Assembly: GCA_018136815.1 (NCBI GenBank)
Contig: CM030938.1
Span: 5,886,275-5,950,274, forward strand
Length of the DNA: 64,000 bases
Source: Isochrysis galbana
Lineage: Eukaryota; Haptophyta; Isochrysidales; Isochrysidaceae
Direction: 5' to 3'
Shown here: positions 34,686 to 44,597 of the stretch, one piece after another
How the letters are laid out: each line of letters starts with the position of its first letter
Position numbering within the stretch: the stretch's first letter is position 1
The notes under the pieces: model-generated
Told to the model about the DNA's origin: nothing
The model's database searches: none
The model's input: the letters and a program-made list of their open reading frames with translations, nothing else
Made by a program: the position numbers and the translations under genes

Positions 34686-36426
34686 GGACGCCGTCCTTTA
34701 CTTTCTACTCACGGCCAAGTCTTACTAATAATCCGCAAGATTCCCTCCATCAAGTCGAACCTTCCGGACTTTGACCTCGATGATCGTCTCCACTCCCTTG
34801 CACACGATGTGCTACGTCTGAGTCAATCTCGAACGTCTGGAACATTCTCAATCTATGTCTACATTCATCATGGACTTGATCTCAGTTCACCTCATGCTTC
34901 CGGACTCCTCTGATGCTCAATCTCAATGTATTCTCAGATACCCCAAGCCCCAAGGCACCCCTAGGACACCCCCTTGGTGAACTACACCCTCAGCCAATCA
35001 AGGTGCCCTAGTGCCTTTCTGACCCATTCGCCAAAGTTACTATCATTCCTCTCTTCACTTCGATTCTGTTCTTTCTCATCTCTACCTGTCACACACTATT
35101 ACCTGTTCTCTTACGATAGCTTAATGTGTGTGATACAGGCTGAAGTGCTTTGTTGGAATCTCATGTGGCACAGTGGAGATTTGCTTGGTTTTTGTCCCAA
35201 GGTGGCCCTCAGTGCTCGGTTCTATCCCCATCGCTCACCTGTCTGTCGCGATCCCTCACAATGCTGGTAATCCTTTTTGCAATCCCTCTGGTCCACTACT
35301 GGGTACCAGTACAACAGAGGGGAGGGGGCAGTGCCCCCTCCCCCCGGTAGCACTCGGACACCTGGCTCGTCAGGCATGGCGGGATTCCGGGACGGAAAAG
35401 TTGTGTCCAATTAGCTAGTGGGGTTGGCTAGGATATAACATTAATTATTTAAAAAAATCTTCCCGCCCCGCGTCCACAGCCCACAGCCGAGATCCCCTCC
35501 TTCCTCCTTCCCGCTATTCCATGCTTTCTCGGCGTTTCCTTGTTCCCTTGGCCAGAGAGGTTCGGAGAGTCCCGCTCCCGCCGCTCCTCCAGCGCCCGCC
35601 CCCTTCCCGTTTCCAATAGTTTCCCGGTTGTTCCTAAGTTCTTCCCAGTGTACTCCCTTCAGTGTTTTCCCGTGTTGTCTTTTTCTTCGTAGCTTCCCGC
35701 GACCATCGCCAGGACGCCCCCTGTAGTCTCCCCTTCATCTCTTCGTCTCCCGTCTCATCGTCTCGTTGCCTGTCTGCCATGCCCGCTCATGACTCGCCAG
35801 TGCCGGCTCGAGTGCTCCCTCCCCGTGCTGCCTCCGGTCGCTCCTCCCGTCCCTCTCGTTCTACGCATCTTACATCCCATGCTACAGACTCACAATCACA
35901 ACCACATCCACACACTGACACACCACAAGACCTCCACTTGCCACAGAGGGTAATGAGGAAGGGGCCATGTCGGCGGTAGGCGCGGCTGAGGGAGCGACTT
36001 CATGGAGGCTGACGGGCCAGGGAGGCTGACGGGCTCAAGCCCGACAGCAGAGGAAGGTGGGAAGGCGGGCTTGGGCGAGGACGGTGGCAAGAGCGACATC
36101 GAGCGAGCGGCGGAGGACGAGGGCGAGCGGGAAGAGAGGGCTGCGGGGTTGCTGGGACGGGTGAGGTTTCGGCCACTGGGTAACACAGCCCAGCGTTGGA
36201 GTAGCGCGTTTCTAGCCTCTTGAAATTTCCATATAATGGTAGTGTTTTCAAGCTAGTGGGGTTCGGTTTCGGTTTTCTAGAGCCCTGCCAACAATACTTG
36301 AGCGCAAACATCGAGGATCTATCTAGTAGGGGGCCGTGATGACGCATTGCTTAGGAGCTCGGTACCTAGATGGCGGGACTGGTTAACGGGAGGCTTCATG
36401 ACCGGTCTCACGCCGCCTCAACTCTC
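34686..36426. other. Repeat-derived intergenic DNA with gag-like fragments
   Basis: 35660-35980 encodes a Pro/Ser-rich frame and 36020-36100 shares GCGGGCTTGGGCGAGG with 50593, so both are probably remnants of the same repeat type as 50009-50636. No complete gene. Confidence 0.4.
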
Positions 36427-38445
36427 TCACATTGCCGAATCGCGTGCAGTCTGACCATCCTCCTCGGCCGTTGGTGCAGAAAGCATAGCTACGAGATCCT
36501 TGCTCAATGCCACGACACAATCTGAGAAGGTGACGAGTTGATGATCATAGGGATCGAGGCTCAATAGGAGTTGCTCAACATCAGCCTCGCTTTTTTCGGG
36601 CACTGTAGAGGCAACGAGACGTCGAAAATTGGCTTCCGTGAGAACGCCTTTCTGCTTCTCATCGAGCGAGCGAAATTTGGCGACGAAGGGCTTCAAGAAT
36701 TGCTTGTGCCCAGCGAGTTGGAAATCAAGCAGGACTTGCAAAAAGTCCGAATACGCCAACTTCGTAATCCGTACCGCTGCTGAGGAAGAGCCCTGGCGCC
36801 GAGTTGGTGCGGGCGGCGGTCTACCTGCCCGAATGGTTCCATTGCTCGCAGGCATATGGGTGCGGTCACATCGTTCCTCCGCTTTCTCCTTGACATGGGC
36901 AAGCAAGAGCGCTGCGTCGCCTGGAGCATACCTGAGGGTGGGAATCGAAAACATGCGTCACATGCCTGAGGCACGGGCCATGCCACAGCTACAGACGGTC
37001 TATAATATACTCGGGCCGAACCGTCGCGCTGCTTATCGTAAGTAGGAACCAAGCTTGACGTGAACGGCCGTCCATGAAAAGTCATGGAGAGACCATTCGA
37101 AGACGCGAGCGGCAATGCTTTCCTCGCAAAATGGCCGAGGCAACGCTGTGTGAATGCTGCGTGGAGCTCACATGTAAAGAACAATGTCCTTCCACTCGTC
37201 CTCTTGCAACACTCCTTTTGTGCGTGCTTGCACAAGAGAAGAGATCTCGGCGTCGCCCTTCAACGGCATCTTCCCCTTGAGATGTGCGACGAGCAATTCT
37301 CGTACTGTTTGCTTGAGCTGTTGTTGCACCAATCGGAATTCCTCGTCCACCTGAGAGGGTTGTCCGCGGCAACCTTCGGTGAGGCACACATGCGAAGGCC
37401 CGTTACGTCGTGGAGAAAAACATCAACTGCCATCCCTGACACGACGGATCAGCATACATACCTCGTTCCGCAAAATGCATCCGAACACATTGACGTCATT
37501 GTCGTTGTGTGAATAACGGCGGACAGCATCATAGCAGGCCGAGACGTGCTCTAAGATGAGTCTGCGCAGCCCGTACTTGGTGTTCAAGTGCGTGTAAAGG
37601 TGCTGCTCCATCGTCTCTGGTTTTAATCGACTGTCAACAGCACACCTAGCATTGTATTTGGATTTTGAGGCATATAACTCCTCAATGAACTCATGCATTG
37701 CCTTCAAGGTAAGCATTCGCTCCGTTGAGGATGCAATCTGGGACGACGACAACGCCAATGCCAGGGGAGAAACGGGCCTGAATCGGGCTTCACCCGCAAT
37801 CACATCGCTGCCGGCGGAGCGAGGGCGCTCAGTCCGAAGCTGTCTCCTGGCTGCCTCCAATGTAACATCATGAGCTCGTGCTGTGAGCTCCGCTCTTCTT
37901 TCCTGCCATACAGACGACGCGGCGCCCATACGAGCGATGGAACGCAACGCGCCGTCATTGTCCACTTCTACCTTCACGTTGGCCACGTGAAGGGCAGCAG
38001 CACGCGCGTCCTCGGCAGCCCGCACTCGCTGCTCCAGACGCTCTGCCTCTTTGCGGAGCGACGCTGTCTCCCCCTCTGCTCTCCGAAGCTGCGCATCAAC
38101 TTGAGTTACCCTGAGCTCGCCGTCGCGTGCGCAGTCATTAACGAGCGAGACAAGCTCACGAACAAGCCTGTCATGCCACCCTCCAAGTTCGCGTAGTAGC
38201 GTGGGCAGTGACGCCGCTGCGTCCCGGCTGCTCTCAGCAACCGCCACAAGCTCCGCGAGGCACTGCTCGTGCAGCTGGTGCCTTGCAAGCAGCGCGCCCG
38301 CCTCGCACGAAAATTGGTTGATGTGCTCAAGCGGACGCAGCTCGGCCAGCCACGAGCGGGGTTCCGTCTCCTGCCGCCGTGTGCGCTCGAGCACCTCGTG
38401 CGCGGCGGCCTCGCGCGCGGCGGCCTTCAAGGCGTGCTCCGCCAT
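36427..38445 (-). CDS. Coiled-coil protein with EF-hand-like C-terminus, candidate ciliary protein
   Basis: Three exons (38445-37462, 37350-37172, 36931-36427) join in phase to 555 residues; introns have GTATGT/CTCTCAG and GTGAGC/CCCTCAG ends. Residues 1-200 are Ala/Glu/Arg-rich with heptads (coiled coil). The middle, LNTKYGLRRLILEHVSACYD, DNDVNVFGCILRNE, VDEEFRLVQQQLKQTVRELL and LQEDEWKDIVLYM, resembles a block I associate with uncharacterised proteins of ciliated and flagellated protists. The C-terminus has two degenerate EF-hand-like segments (SLDEKQKGVLTEANFRRL, SLDPYDHQLVTFSDCVVAL) with too few acidic ligands for confident calcium binding. The role in cilia is inference from family distribution as I remember it. 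It is transcribed away from the F-box gene 222 bp upstream. Confidence 0.8.
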
Positions 38446-38667
38446 CGCAACCAACCTATTTCCGGCCGCAGACCTGGGGAGGGACTGGGGGACACGAGGA
38501 GAGGAGAAGAAAGAAAGACGAGGGAAGAGGGGAACCCGAAAGGGGTTTTATTGTAAATTTTCACATGCGGCTGTAGGCAAGCCCAGTCAGTCCCCCGCCC
38601 CCCCCTCTCCGTGCATTGCCACTTGCCACCTGCAGGTTGCGTCAGGGGTCGTCTACCTGCCGCCGCG
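38446..38667. promoter_or_regulatory. Shared intergenic region of divergent genes
   Basis: 222 bp separate the ATG of the coiled-coil gene (minus) from that of the F-box gene (plus). Both promoters must lie here or inside the neighbouring 5' ends, so the region is a candidate bidirectional promoter. No specific element recognised. Confidence 0.5.
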
Positions 38668-38900
38668 ATGGGGCTTGCCAGGCACCCAAAAGCGGACTGC
38701 CCGCTGCTGCGGCTGCCGCACGAGGTCATCGCGCTCATTTTACGGTGTCTTTGCATCCGGGACCTTGCCGCCGTCGAGGCCACGTGCAAGGCGCTCGGCG
38801 CGGCTGCTCACTGCCCAAGCATCTGGACGGAGATCGTGCTGCCACGCTCAATCGGCAGAGCACCACTTCCGCCCAAACTGCGCAAGAGGCTCGCACACTG
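38668..38900 (+). CDS. F-box protein, N-terminal part, cut by gap
   Basis: Starts ATG at 38668. Residues 12-60 (LLRLPHEVIALILRCLCIRD, LAAVEATCKALGAAAH, IWTEIVLP) form an F-box, the Skp1-binding motif of SCF ubiquitin ligases. The frame runs into the assembly gap, so substrate-binding repeats cannot be seen. 39001-39110 after the gap may contain a further part but no domain is visible. Confidence 0.75.
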
Positions 38901-39000
38901 NNNNNNNNNNNNNNNNNNNNNNNNNNNNNNNNNNNNNNNNNNNNNNNNNNNNNNNNNNNNNNNNNNNNNNNNNNNNNNNNNNNNNNNNNNNNNNNNNNNN
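38901..39000. other. Assembly gap (100 N)
   Basis: Exactly 100 N, interrupting the F-box gene. Confidence 1.
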
Positions 39001-39134
39001 CCTTCCCCCTCGCCCCCCTCACCCCCCGCCGCGTGCCACCGCCGTCGGAGAAACAGGCTCAAGTAAAAAGGTACGAGAAGTGTCTTGCCCATTTCCTGCC
39101 AACCTCAGGAAAAGGTGGGGACCGGACTCCGACC

Positions 39135-39275
39135 CGCACGCGGGGGGAAGGGGGGGGAGGGGGGGAAGGGGGGAAGGGGGGGAAGGGGGAAGGGGGGAGA
39201 TGCGCGGGCCGAGGGAGAGGGGGGGGGGGGCGGGGGGGGGGGCGGGAGGCGGGGAGAGGGAGAGAGAGAGGGAGG

Positions 39276-39312
<37 letters not shown>

Positions 39313-39329
39313 AGAAAGAGAGAGAGAGA

Positions 39330-39387
<58 letters not shown>

Positions 39388-39390
39388 GCT
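39135..39390 (+). repeat. Polypurine G-run and (GA)n tract
   Basis: GGGGGA-type runs from 39140 to 39245, then (GA)n to 39384. Frames across it are compositional. Confidence 0.9.
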
Positions 39391-40208
39391 CGTCATCTAT
39401 GGCCGACCTCCCATCTCCACGCGCTTGATTTGGGAGGGTGAGCCCTTTTCTTGAGGTGAATGGTGGTTCAACCTCGGAGTGCATCGGAGAGCACAAGGCG
39501 CCATGCATTCTCACCGCATCGCCCTCTCTACATTACCAAATCGCCCTATCCCTGCACATATCTCAGCCTCGTCCACTCAAAAGAATCCAGAGCGCTATAA
39601 TCTCTCCTCTCTCTCTTGGGGGGGACCAACCCACTATTTCCTCTCTCCCCCCACCACTGGGGGGGGGAGGAGAAAGCGCCAGATTTCACCTCTTTTTCGG
39701 CAGAAAGAGAACCGCCATGGAGTCGAAAGGGAAAAAACTGAGACCCCTCCCCCCCCTCCCCCCCCCCCCCGGACCGAGACCCCCCCTGCTGCTCCACCCC
39801 CTTCTCCCCCGTGGGGAGGAGGGCTTGGTAGCGCGCCTGCGACGTCGCCTCTCGATCGACAGCTCGACGGTCAAGTACACTCACCGCCGCCGCCGTCCTT
39901 AGTTCGAGCGGGGAGCGGTTGAGCTCGCGGCGGGATAAGGCTCTCGTCACAACTGAACTGAACGCCCTTAGCATCCACATCGACGGATGGTGGGTGCTGC
40001 ACCCGACGGCGTGCAGACTTCGTGGATCGCGCACGGTCTTCGTCTCAGCCGACGTGCTCGGCGCAGCCCTGCGCGTTACAGGCCAGGGGGCACAGGAGGT
40101 GCGGAGGGCTCACCCGCTGCATCGCCTTCCTCAGCTGCCTTCCTAGAGGCTTTGGGCCCTCGGGGGTTGGAGTCGTCGGCTAGACCACCAGCAGTGGCGG
40201 AGCCACTC
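39391..40208. other. 5' region of the RING membrane-protein gene
   Basis: Pyrimidine-rich; the downstream gene's frame is open from 39987, so an upstream start (39987) or a 5' exon is possible. Nothing else recognised. Confidence 0.4.
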
Positions 40209-41753
40209 ATGCCTCGCAGATCTGCCACGAACATGGGGTACACCTGCGTGCTTTGCCAGGATATATTCTGCCCTCCGGCCTCGTTGCCATGTGGCCACAC
40301 GTTCTGCCAAGACTGCCTCGTGATGTACTTTGAGAATACGCTACTGCAGAGTGCAGGGGATGTCCGTACAACCATTTGCCCTGCAGGGGCGAAGTGTCAA
40401 GTTCCTATCCACGTTCCGGAGGTGAACTACACGTTAAAGCAGAGGATGGAAGAAGACGTCGGACCCCGATATCTGGACCGACTACGACAGCGAACGTGTG
40501 AAGATCAAAATTCTATGCGTCAACGGATCGACGCTATCCATGCAAGAGTCCGGGATCCGCCACCTCCACAACCAACGACAACCATTGAGATCGACGAACG
40601 GACTGTACAAGAATTTGCGCGAATGTTGTTAGATGTGCAGCAGACGGCTCGATCCACGGCCGCCATCGTCTCCGGCGTGTGCACAATCTTGGGCTTTGCC
40701 TTTCTACTGCGTATCATGGCAGCCCTGGCTGTTCCTGTGCCGGATGGCGAGGAAGCGCGCAAATTACATTGGTGGCTTGTAGGCATACTTCACGATTGCC
40801 CAAGACATACTTCCCTGCTCGTACGCTACGGCTTATTCCCATTCGACGCTGATGGTGCTTTGTCAAAAGACACATTCAACTGGACCATATTCACGTCTTG
40901 CATGCGCGACAAGGATGAATGGGCGTTCTGGGGGTCGATCGCCACAGCTCCCTATGCCTGCCACATATCCGCAACCTCCGATAGTCACCACGGCTCACTT
41001 TGGTTCCGATGCCTGAATGCCGTGGAGTGCCTAGTCCTTTGCCGAGACATCTTCGCTGGTTTGCTATGGATCACGCGTGGTGGTAGCACTAGACGGCTAC
41101 GCTTTCCTAGGCGCGCCGCCGTTGAGCTCAAAGGGTTTTTATGCCATAGTCTCATCTTCCTTGCATATCCCTTCTTCATGCGCATCGTCGTTCCGCCCAA
41201 GTACCTGTTCATCTTCATCTCGAACCTGCTCCGCGATGGCTATTCCTTGCCGCTGTGCCCAAGGCGATTTCTTAAAGAGATGAAGTTACCCTTGTTGTTT
41301 GCGGCCGTTCAAGCGGCACTCGTTCTCGCGGCCGCGGCTGTTAGCTATACCCCACCCGAAACGGCTTTTCGCTCGATGAGGGAACACTTCTTCTTTTGTG
41401 ACATAACACGATTGGTCACTCCGGTTCTTTCTTTCTCCTTCATGGTCCACGCCGTCGTTAGGCGTTTATGGTCTGCCGAGGAACCCCTTCGTCACCACAG
41501 CACCCTGAGCGCATGCTTGTATTTCATCGCAGAAGTATTCTTCTTCTCTCTTGCGGTTGACTCCGCTCGTGGATTGACAGCCCATTGGCCGTGGTATTTG
41601 CAGCCCGATGCCCATCAAGGTTTTGAGTACGCTGATCTTGACGGCTTCCTCTTGCTCCCAGACAAAGGCGCTATGTTTGTTATGGCGATGCCAATCCTGC
41701 AATCGGCAATCTCATGCGCCGCCACTTGGGTGTCATCGAAGATGCGCATGTAA
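40209..41753 (+). CDS. RING-finger multi-pass membrane protein
   Basis: Single exon, 514 residues from the ATG at 40209, which was chosen because it lies just before the domain; the same frame is open 74 codons further upstream. RING-HC at residues 13-65: CVLCQDIFCPPASLPCGHTF, CQDCLVM and later CPAGAKC, with an enlarged spacer before the last Cys pair. The region up to residue 140 is charged. About six hydrophobic spans follow (VSGVCTILGFAFLLRIMAAL, FLCHSLIFLAYPFFMRIVV, LLFAAVQAALVLAAAAVSY, VTPVLSFSFMVHAVV, LYFIAEVFFFSLAV, FVMAMPILQSAISCAATWV). Probably a membrane E3 ubiquitin ligase; the membrane part matches no family I know. Confidence 0.82.
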   Translation: MPRRSATNMGYTCVLCQDIFCPPASLPCGHTFCQDCLVMYFENTLLQSAGDVRTTICPAGAKCQVPIHVPEVNYTLKQRMEEDVGPRYLDRLRQRTCEDQNSMRQRIDAIHARVRDPPPPQPTTTIEIDERTVQEFARMLLDVQQTARSTAAIVSGVCTILGFAFLLRIMAALAVPVPDGEEARKLHWWLVGILHDCPRHTSLLVRYGLFPFDADGALSKDTFNWTIFTSCMRDKDEWAFWGSIATAPYACHISATSDSHHGSLWFRCLNAVECLVLCRDIFAGLLWITRGGSTRRLRFPRRAAVELKGFLCHSLIFLAYPFFMRIVVPPKYLFIFISNLLRDGYSLPLCPRRFLKEMKLPLLFAAVQAALVLAAAAVSYTPPETAFRSMREHFFFCDITRLVTPVLSFSFMVHAVVRRLWSAEEPLRHHSTLSACLYFIAEVFFFSLAVDSARGLTAHWPWYLQPDAHQGFEYADLDGFLLLPDKGAMFVMAMPILQSAISCAATWVSSKMRM

Positions 41754-42120
41754 GTGCACAATCGTAGTTTGTAAACAAATTGTAGTAGTAATTGTAATGG
41801 GCTAGCACAACTATCTTCTATCTTGAAGAAAAACATCTGAAAAAAAACCTCTGAAGATTCTGGGCTACTCGCCTACAGCTTCTAGGTTACCCTGTCACTA
41901 ATACGACACCGCCCTTACATCCCCTCTCTCCACCTCCACCTCCTCCCTTTCGCCCCCCTTCGTTCCTTTTTCTTCGGTTGCTTCCGGGGTCCGACTCTAG
42001 TGCACTAGTGCACTACCAAGAGCCTGGTTCGGAGTGTGGGTTTGGGGCAGGCCTATTGGATGGCATTGTCGCATTCGCGATCGACCTCGTCCGCGCCCTT
42101 TGACTTTACTCGTTAGTCGT
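41754..42120. other. Start of repeat element G
   Basis: AAAAAACCTCTGAAGATTCTGGGCTACTCGCC at about 41837-41870 resembles the end of the element inserted at 42137-43007 (inverted). The motif GTCGCATTCGCGATCGACCT is at 42068-42087. Element G continues after 43024. Confidence 0.5.
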
Positions 42121-42136
42121 TCTACGCGCTACTCGT

Positions 42137-43007
42137 GATCAACTATCAGTAAAACTGATAGGGTCATGGGGGCCCCGTGCCCCCCCTCCTCCATCGCAGA
42201 CACCCCCTGGGTGGGCCTGCACACTCAACCCCAGCCCCTGCCTGCTGGCAGGGGCTGAGCTGACATCACTCTGGCCCAGACCCTCGCCGAGCGCGCGCCG
42301 CGCGCCGCACGCACTCGCCTGCACTGGCCCTCGCTCGTACTGACCCCCCTCTCCACCACTGAGCAACAGACCATCTGAGCCAACAGGAAGGCACCCAGAG
42401 GCTCAGGATCGCCAGCGAGGGAGAAGCAGGAGAGGCCAGGGGCCCAGCCCCAGCCTCCACTGCCCCCTGAGCTGGCCCAGCTGGCCCTCTGGGGGGAACC
42501 GAGGGACCCCTCAGAGGGGGGCCATGGCGCGCAGGCATCGCACGCCCGTAGGAGAACGAAGAGAACGACGAAAAAAGCACGACAAAAAAACGACACGATC
42601 TGACACATAAAAAGGTAATACTCACGCCTGTTTACGGTATGTTTACAGGCCGACACCCCGCGCGACATACGAACGCCGCGAAAGCGCGGCGACACTGGAA
42701 AAGGACGCGAGAAGAGGGAGCCGAGACCTCCCAGGGGCACGAAGTGTCACATGCAACAGGCGTTTATGTTTGTTTTGCCACAGGAACACCACACCAGCAG
42801 GTCTGAGGTCTGCCCCAGCCCACCCCCTGCACTTGGCCCGTTGTAGTGCACGCGGCCCCCCCCCCCCGATACCAAAGACAAAGGAATGAAGGGGGTGGTG
42901 TAAGGGAGTGAATAAACTGGGGTATAGGCGATGTCGTGAGTGAGTACCGTGAGTACGTAATCCCGTATAGCTAGCGTGAGTAGCCCGAATCTTCAGATGT
43001 TTTATTA
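42137..43007 (+). mobile_element. Hairpin-ATG retroposon, copy 8, with 16-bp TSD
   Basis: 871 bp flanked by TCTACGCGCTACTCGT at 42121-42136 and 43008-43023. Begins with a perfect 8-bp hairpin (CTATCAGT, loop AAA, ACTGATAG at 42143-42161), then ATG at 42166, and ends GAATCTTCAGATGTTTTATTA. The middle (GAGCTGGCCCAGCTGGCCCT, TTTACGGTATGTTTACAGGCC) is a diverged relative of the 48-kb copy. It is inserted into element G. Confidence 0.85.
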
Positions 43008-43023
43008 TCTACGCGCTACTCGT

Positions 43024-43904
43024 TACTCGTAACTCATTACTCGATCCTTGCCTGGTTGCGCCTCCTTGTAGCCTGTGCATCCTGATTCCCCGAGCCTGGT
43101 CCTTGTGCTTCGCGATCGCCTGGGTCCCTCCTTGCCCTCGTTCTCCCCCGCACTCGTCCTCGTTCTCGTCGCAGGTGTTCGCCGTCGTGGGTTTTTCCCC
43201 AGCGGTTAGCCTACTTCCTCGCCCGCCCTTGTTTTCATCAGTGCATGGGAAGTGTTGTAGATTCCCTCCTTACTTCTACTACCCCCCCCCCCTCGTAACT
43301 GTCGATCGCATCGGCTCCCCCGTCGCATCGTCGCTCCCTTTCGCCTCATCGTCGCTCTCCTTTCGGCTCTCTCTCTCCCCTATGGACTATGGAGAGTGTC
43401 GGCGTGAGTGTGGTGTCATCTCGTCGGTACAGGTTGATGGTGAGTATCGCGAGGCCGAGGGGTTGGGAGAGAGAGTGTCTTGTTGTTCTTGAGGTTGGGG
43501 TTTGCCTCCGGCTCCCTGTTGGCCAGTCCTCCTTGCTTTTCCAAGGGGGTGTGCTGTACGATGTGGTCGACGACGGAGTTGTAGACGTCGACGTGCTCGG
43601 AGGAGGCGGTGGATTCCATGGCGAGAGCGGATGCGGCGAAGGCGGAGGCGGCGGCGCGGGAGCGAGTCACGGGGCCGGGGCGGGAGAGACGGGAGGGGAG
43701 AGGGGGAAGAGGGCTTCCGCGGGGGAGCCGGGGAGAGGAGAGGGGGGGCGGACCGATACGGGACGATACGGGAAGAAGGGAACTGGGGCGCGGCGACGGA
43801 GAGGGAGTCGCGCGGGAAGACCTAAAAACGGAACGTACAGGGGGAAGTGTACAAGGCCCCCCCCTTTACCCGCAACAACCCCCGACCCCCGACGGCTTTA
43901 AAGT
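43024..43904 (+). other. Repeat element G, continued
   Basis: Similar to 17260-17390 around CTCCTTG.C and TCGCGATCGC, so G and the block at 16.8-18.6 kb are related. The later part is a Gly/Arg-rich open frame of no recognisable domain. Confidence 0.4.
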
Positions 43905-44237
43905 TCTATATATGATAGCATGGAGCATGGAAACACATAATTAGAGATTTCTGCAGAGTCGAATTCGACAAACACGTACATCATTACATACCGATACTAG
44001 ACGCCACGTTAGTGTAGGTTGTTAGGTTCACCACCTTGGTAAGGGGCCTAGCCCCGCCAAGCACTCATAGCCTGGCTGCGCACTCGCATGGCTGCCCAAG
44101 GAAGGAAACCCGAGCTCAAAAACCCACTGGAGCTCAGCACACCAGTATTCACCGAGGACGGGAAAGGCAGACTGAAGATGAGCACAAACCTAAGCCTCGT
44201 GGCGAAAGCGCTTGGCCTCGCCGAGAGACTCGCCTAA
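43905..44237 (+). pseudogene. Orphan repeat-encoded ORF, copy 2, degenerate
   Basis: Homologous to 5098-5406. The frame is broken near 43925 and by a TAG near 44014; the last 50 codons (from MAAQGRKPEL to ALGLAERLA) are open. Many differences from copy 1 are synonymous. Confidence 0.6.
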
Positions 44238-44597
44238 AGACTTGGCGCAACTCCCTCACCGAATAATTGGGTACCACGCGCAAGAGAGAGCGCATGGGCG
44301 GGAGCAGATCCCGATGGGGTGGAGGGGATGCGACCCACGGGATATCTTCACGGGCGGCGGGGGAAATCGTCGAAGCCGAGGGGGGGGACACGAAGCGGGA
44401 AGAGAATATGCCAAAATATCAAATGCACCAAAAGTGGGGGAAACCCCGCAGGAGGGAGCGCCTCTCTCGGGGAAACTTAAGGGCGGCTCTCCCTCTCACC
44501 ACATCAAACAAATCAGCGGGTAAAACGTTCATGGCACGATGTATCGTCCCCCCTCCCTGCCCCCACCAGCTTCTCTCCTCATTCACCTCTACCCGTC

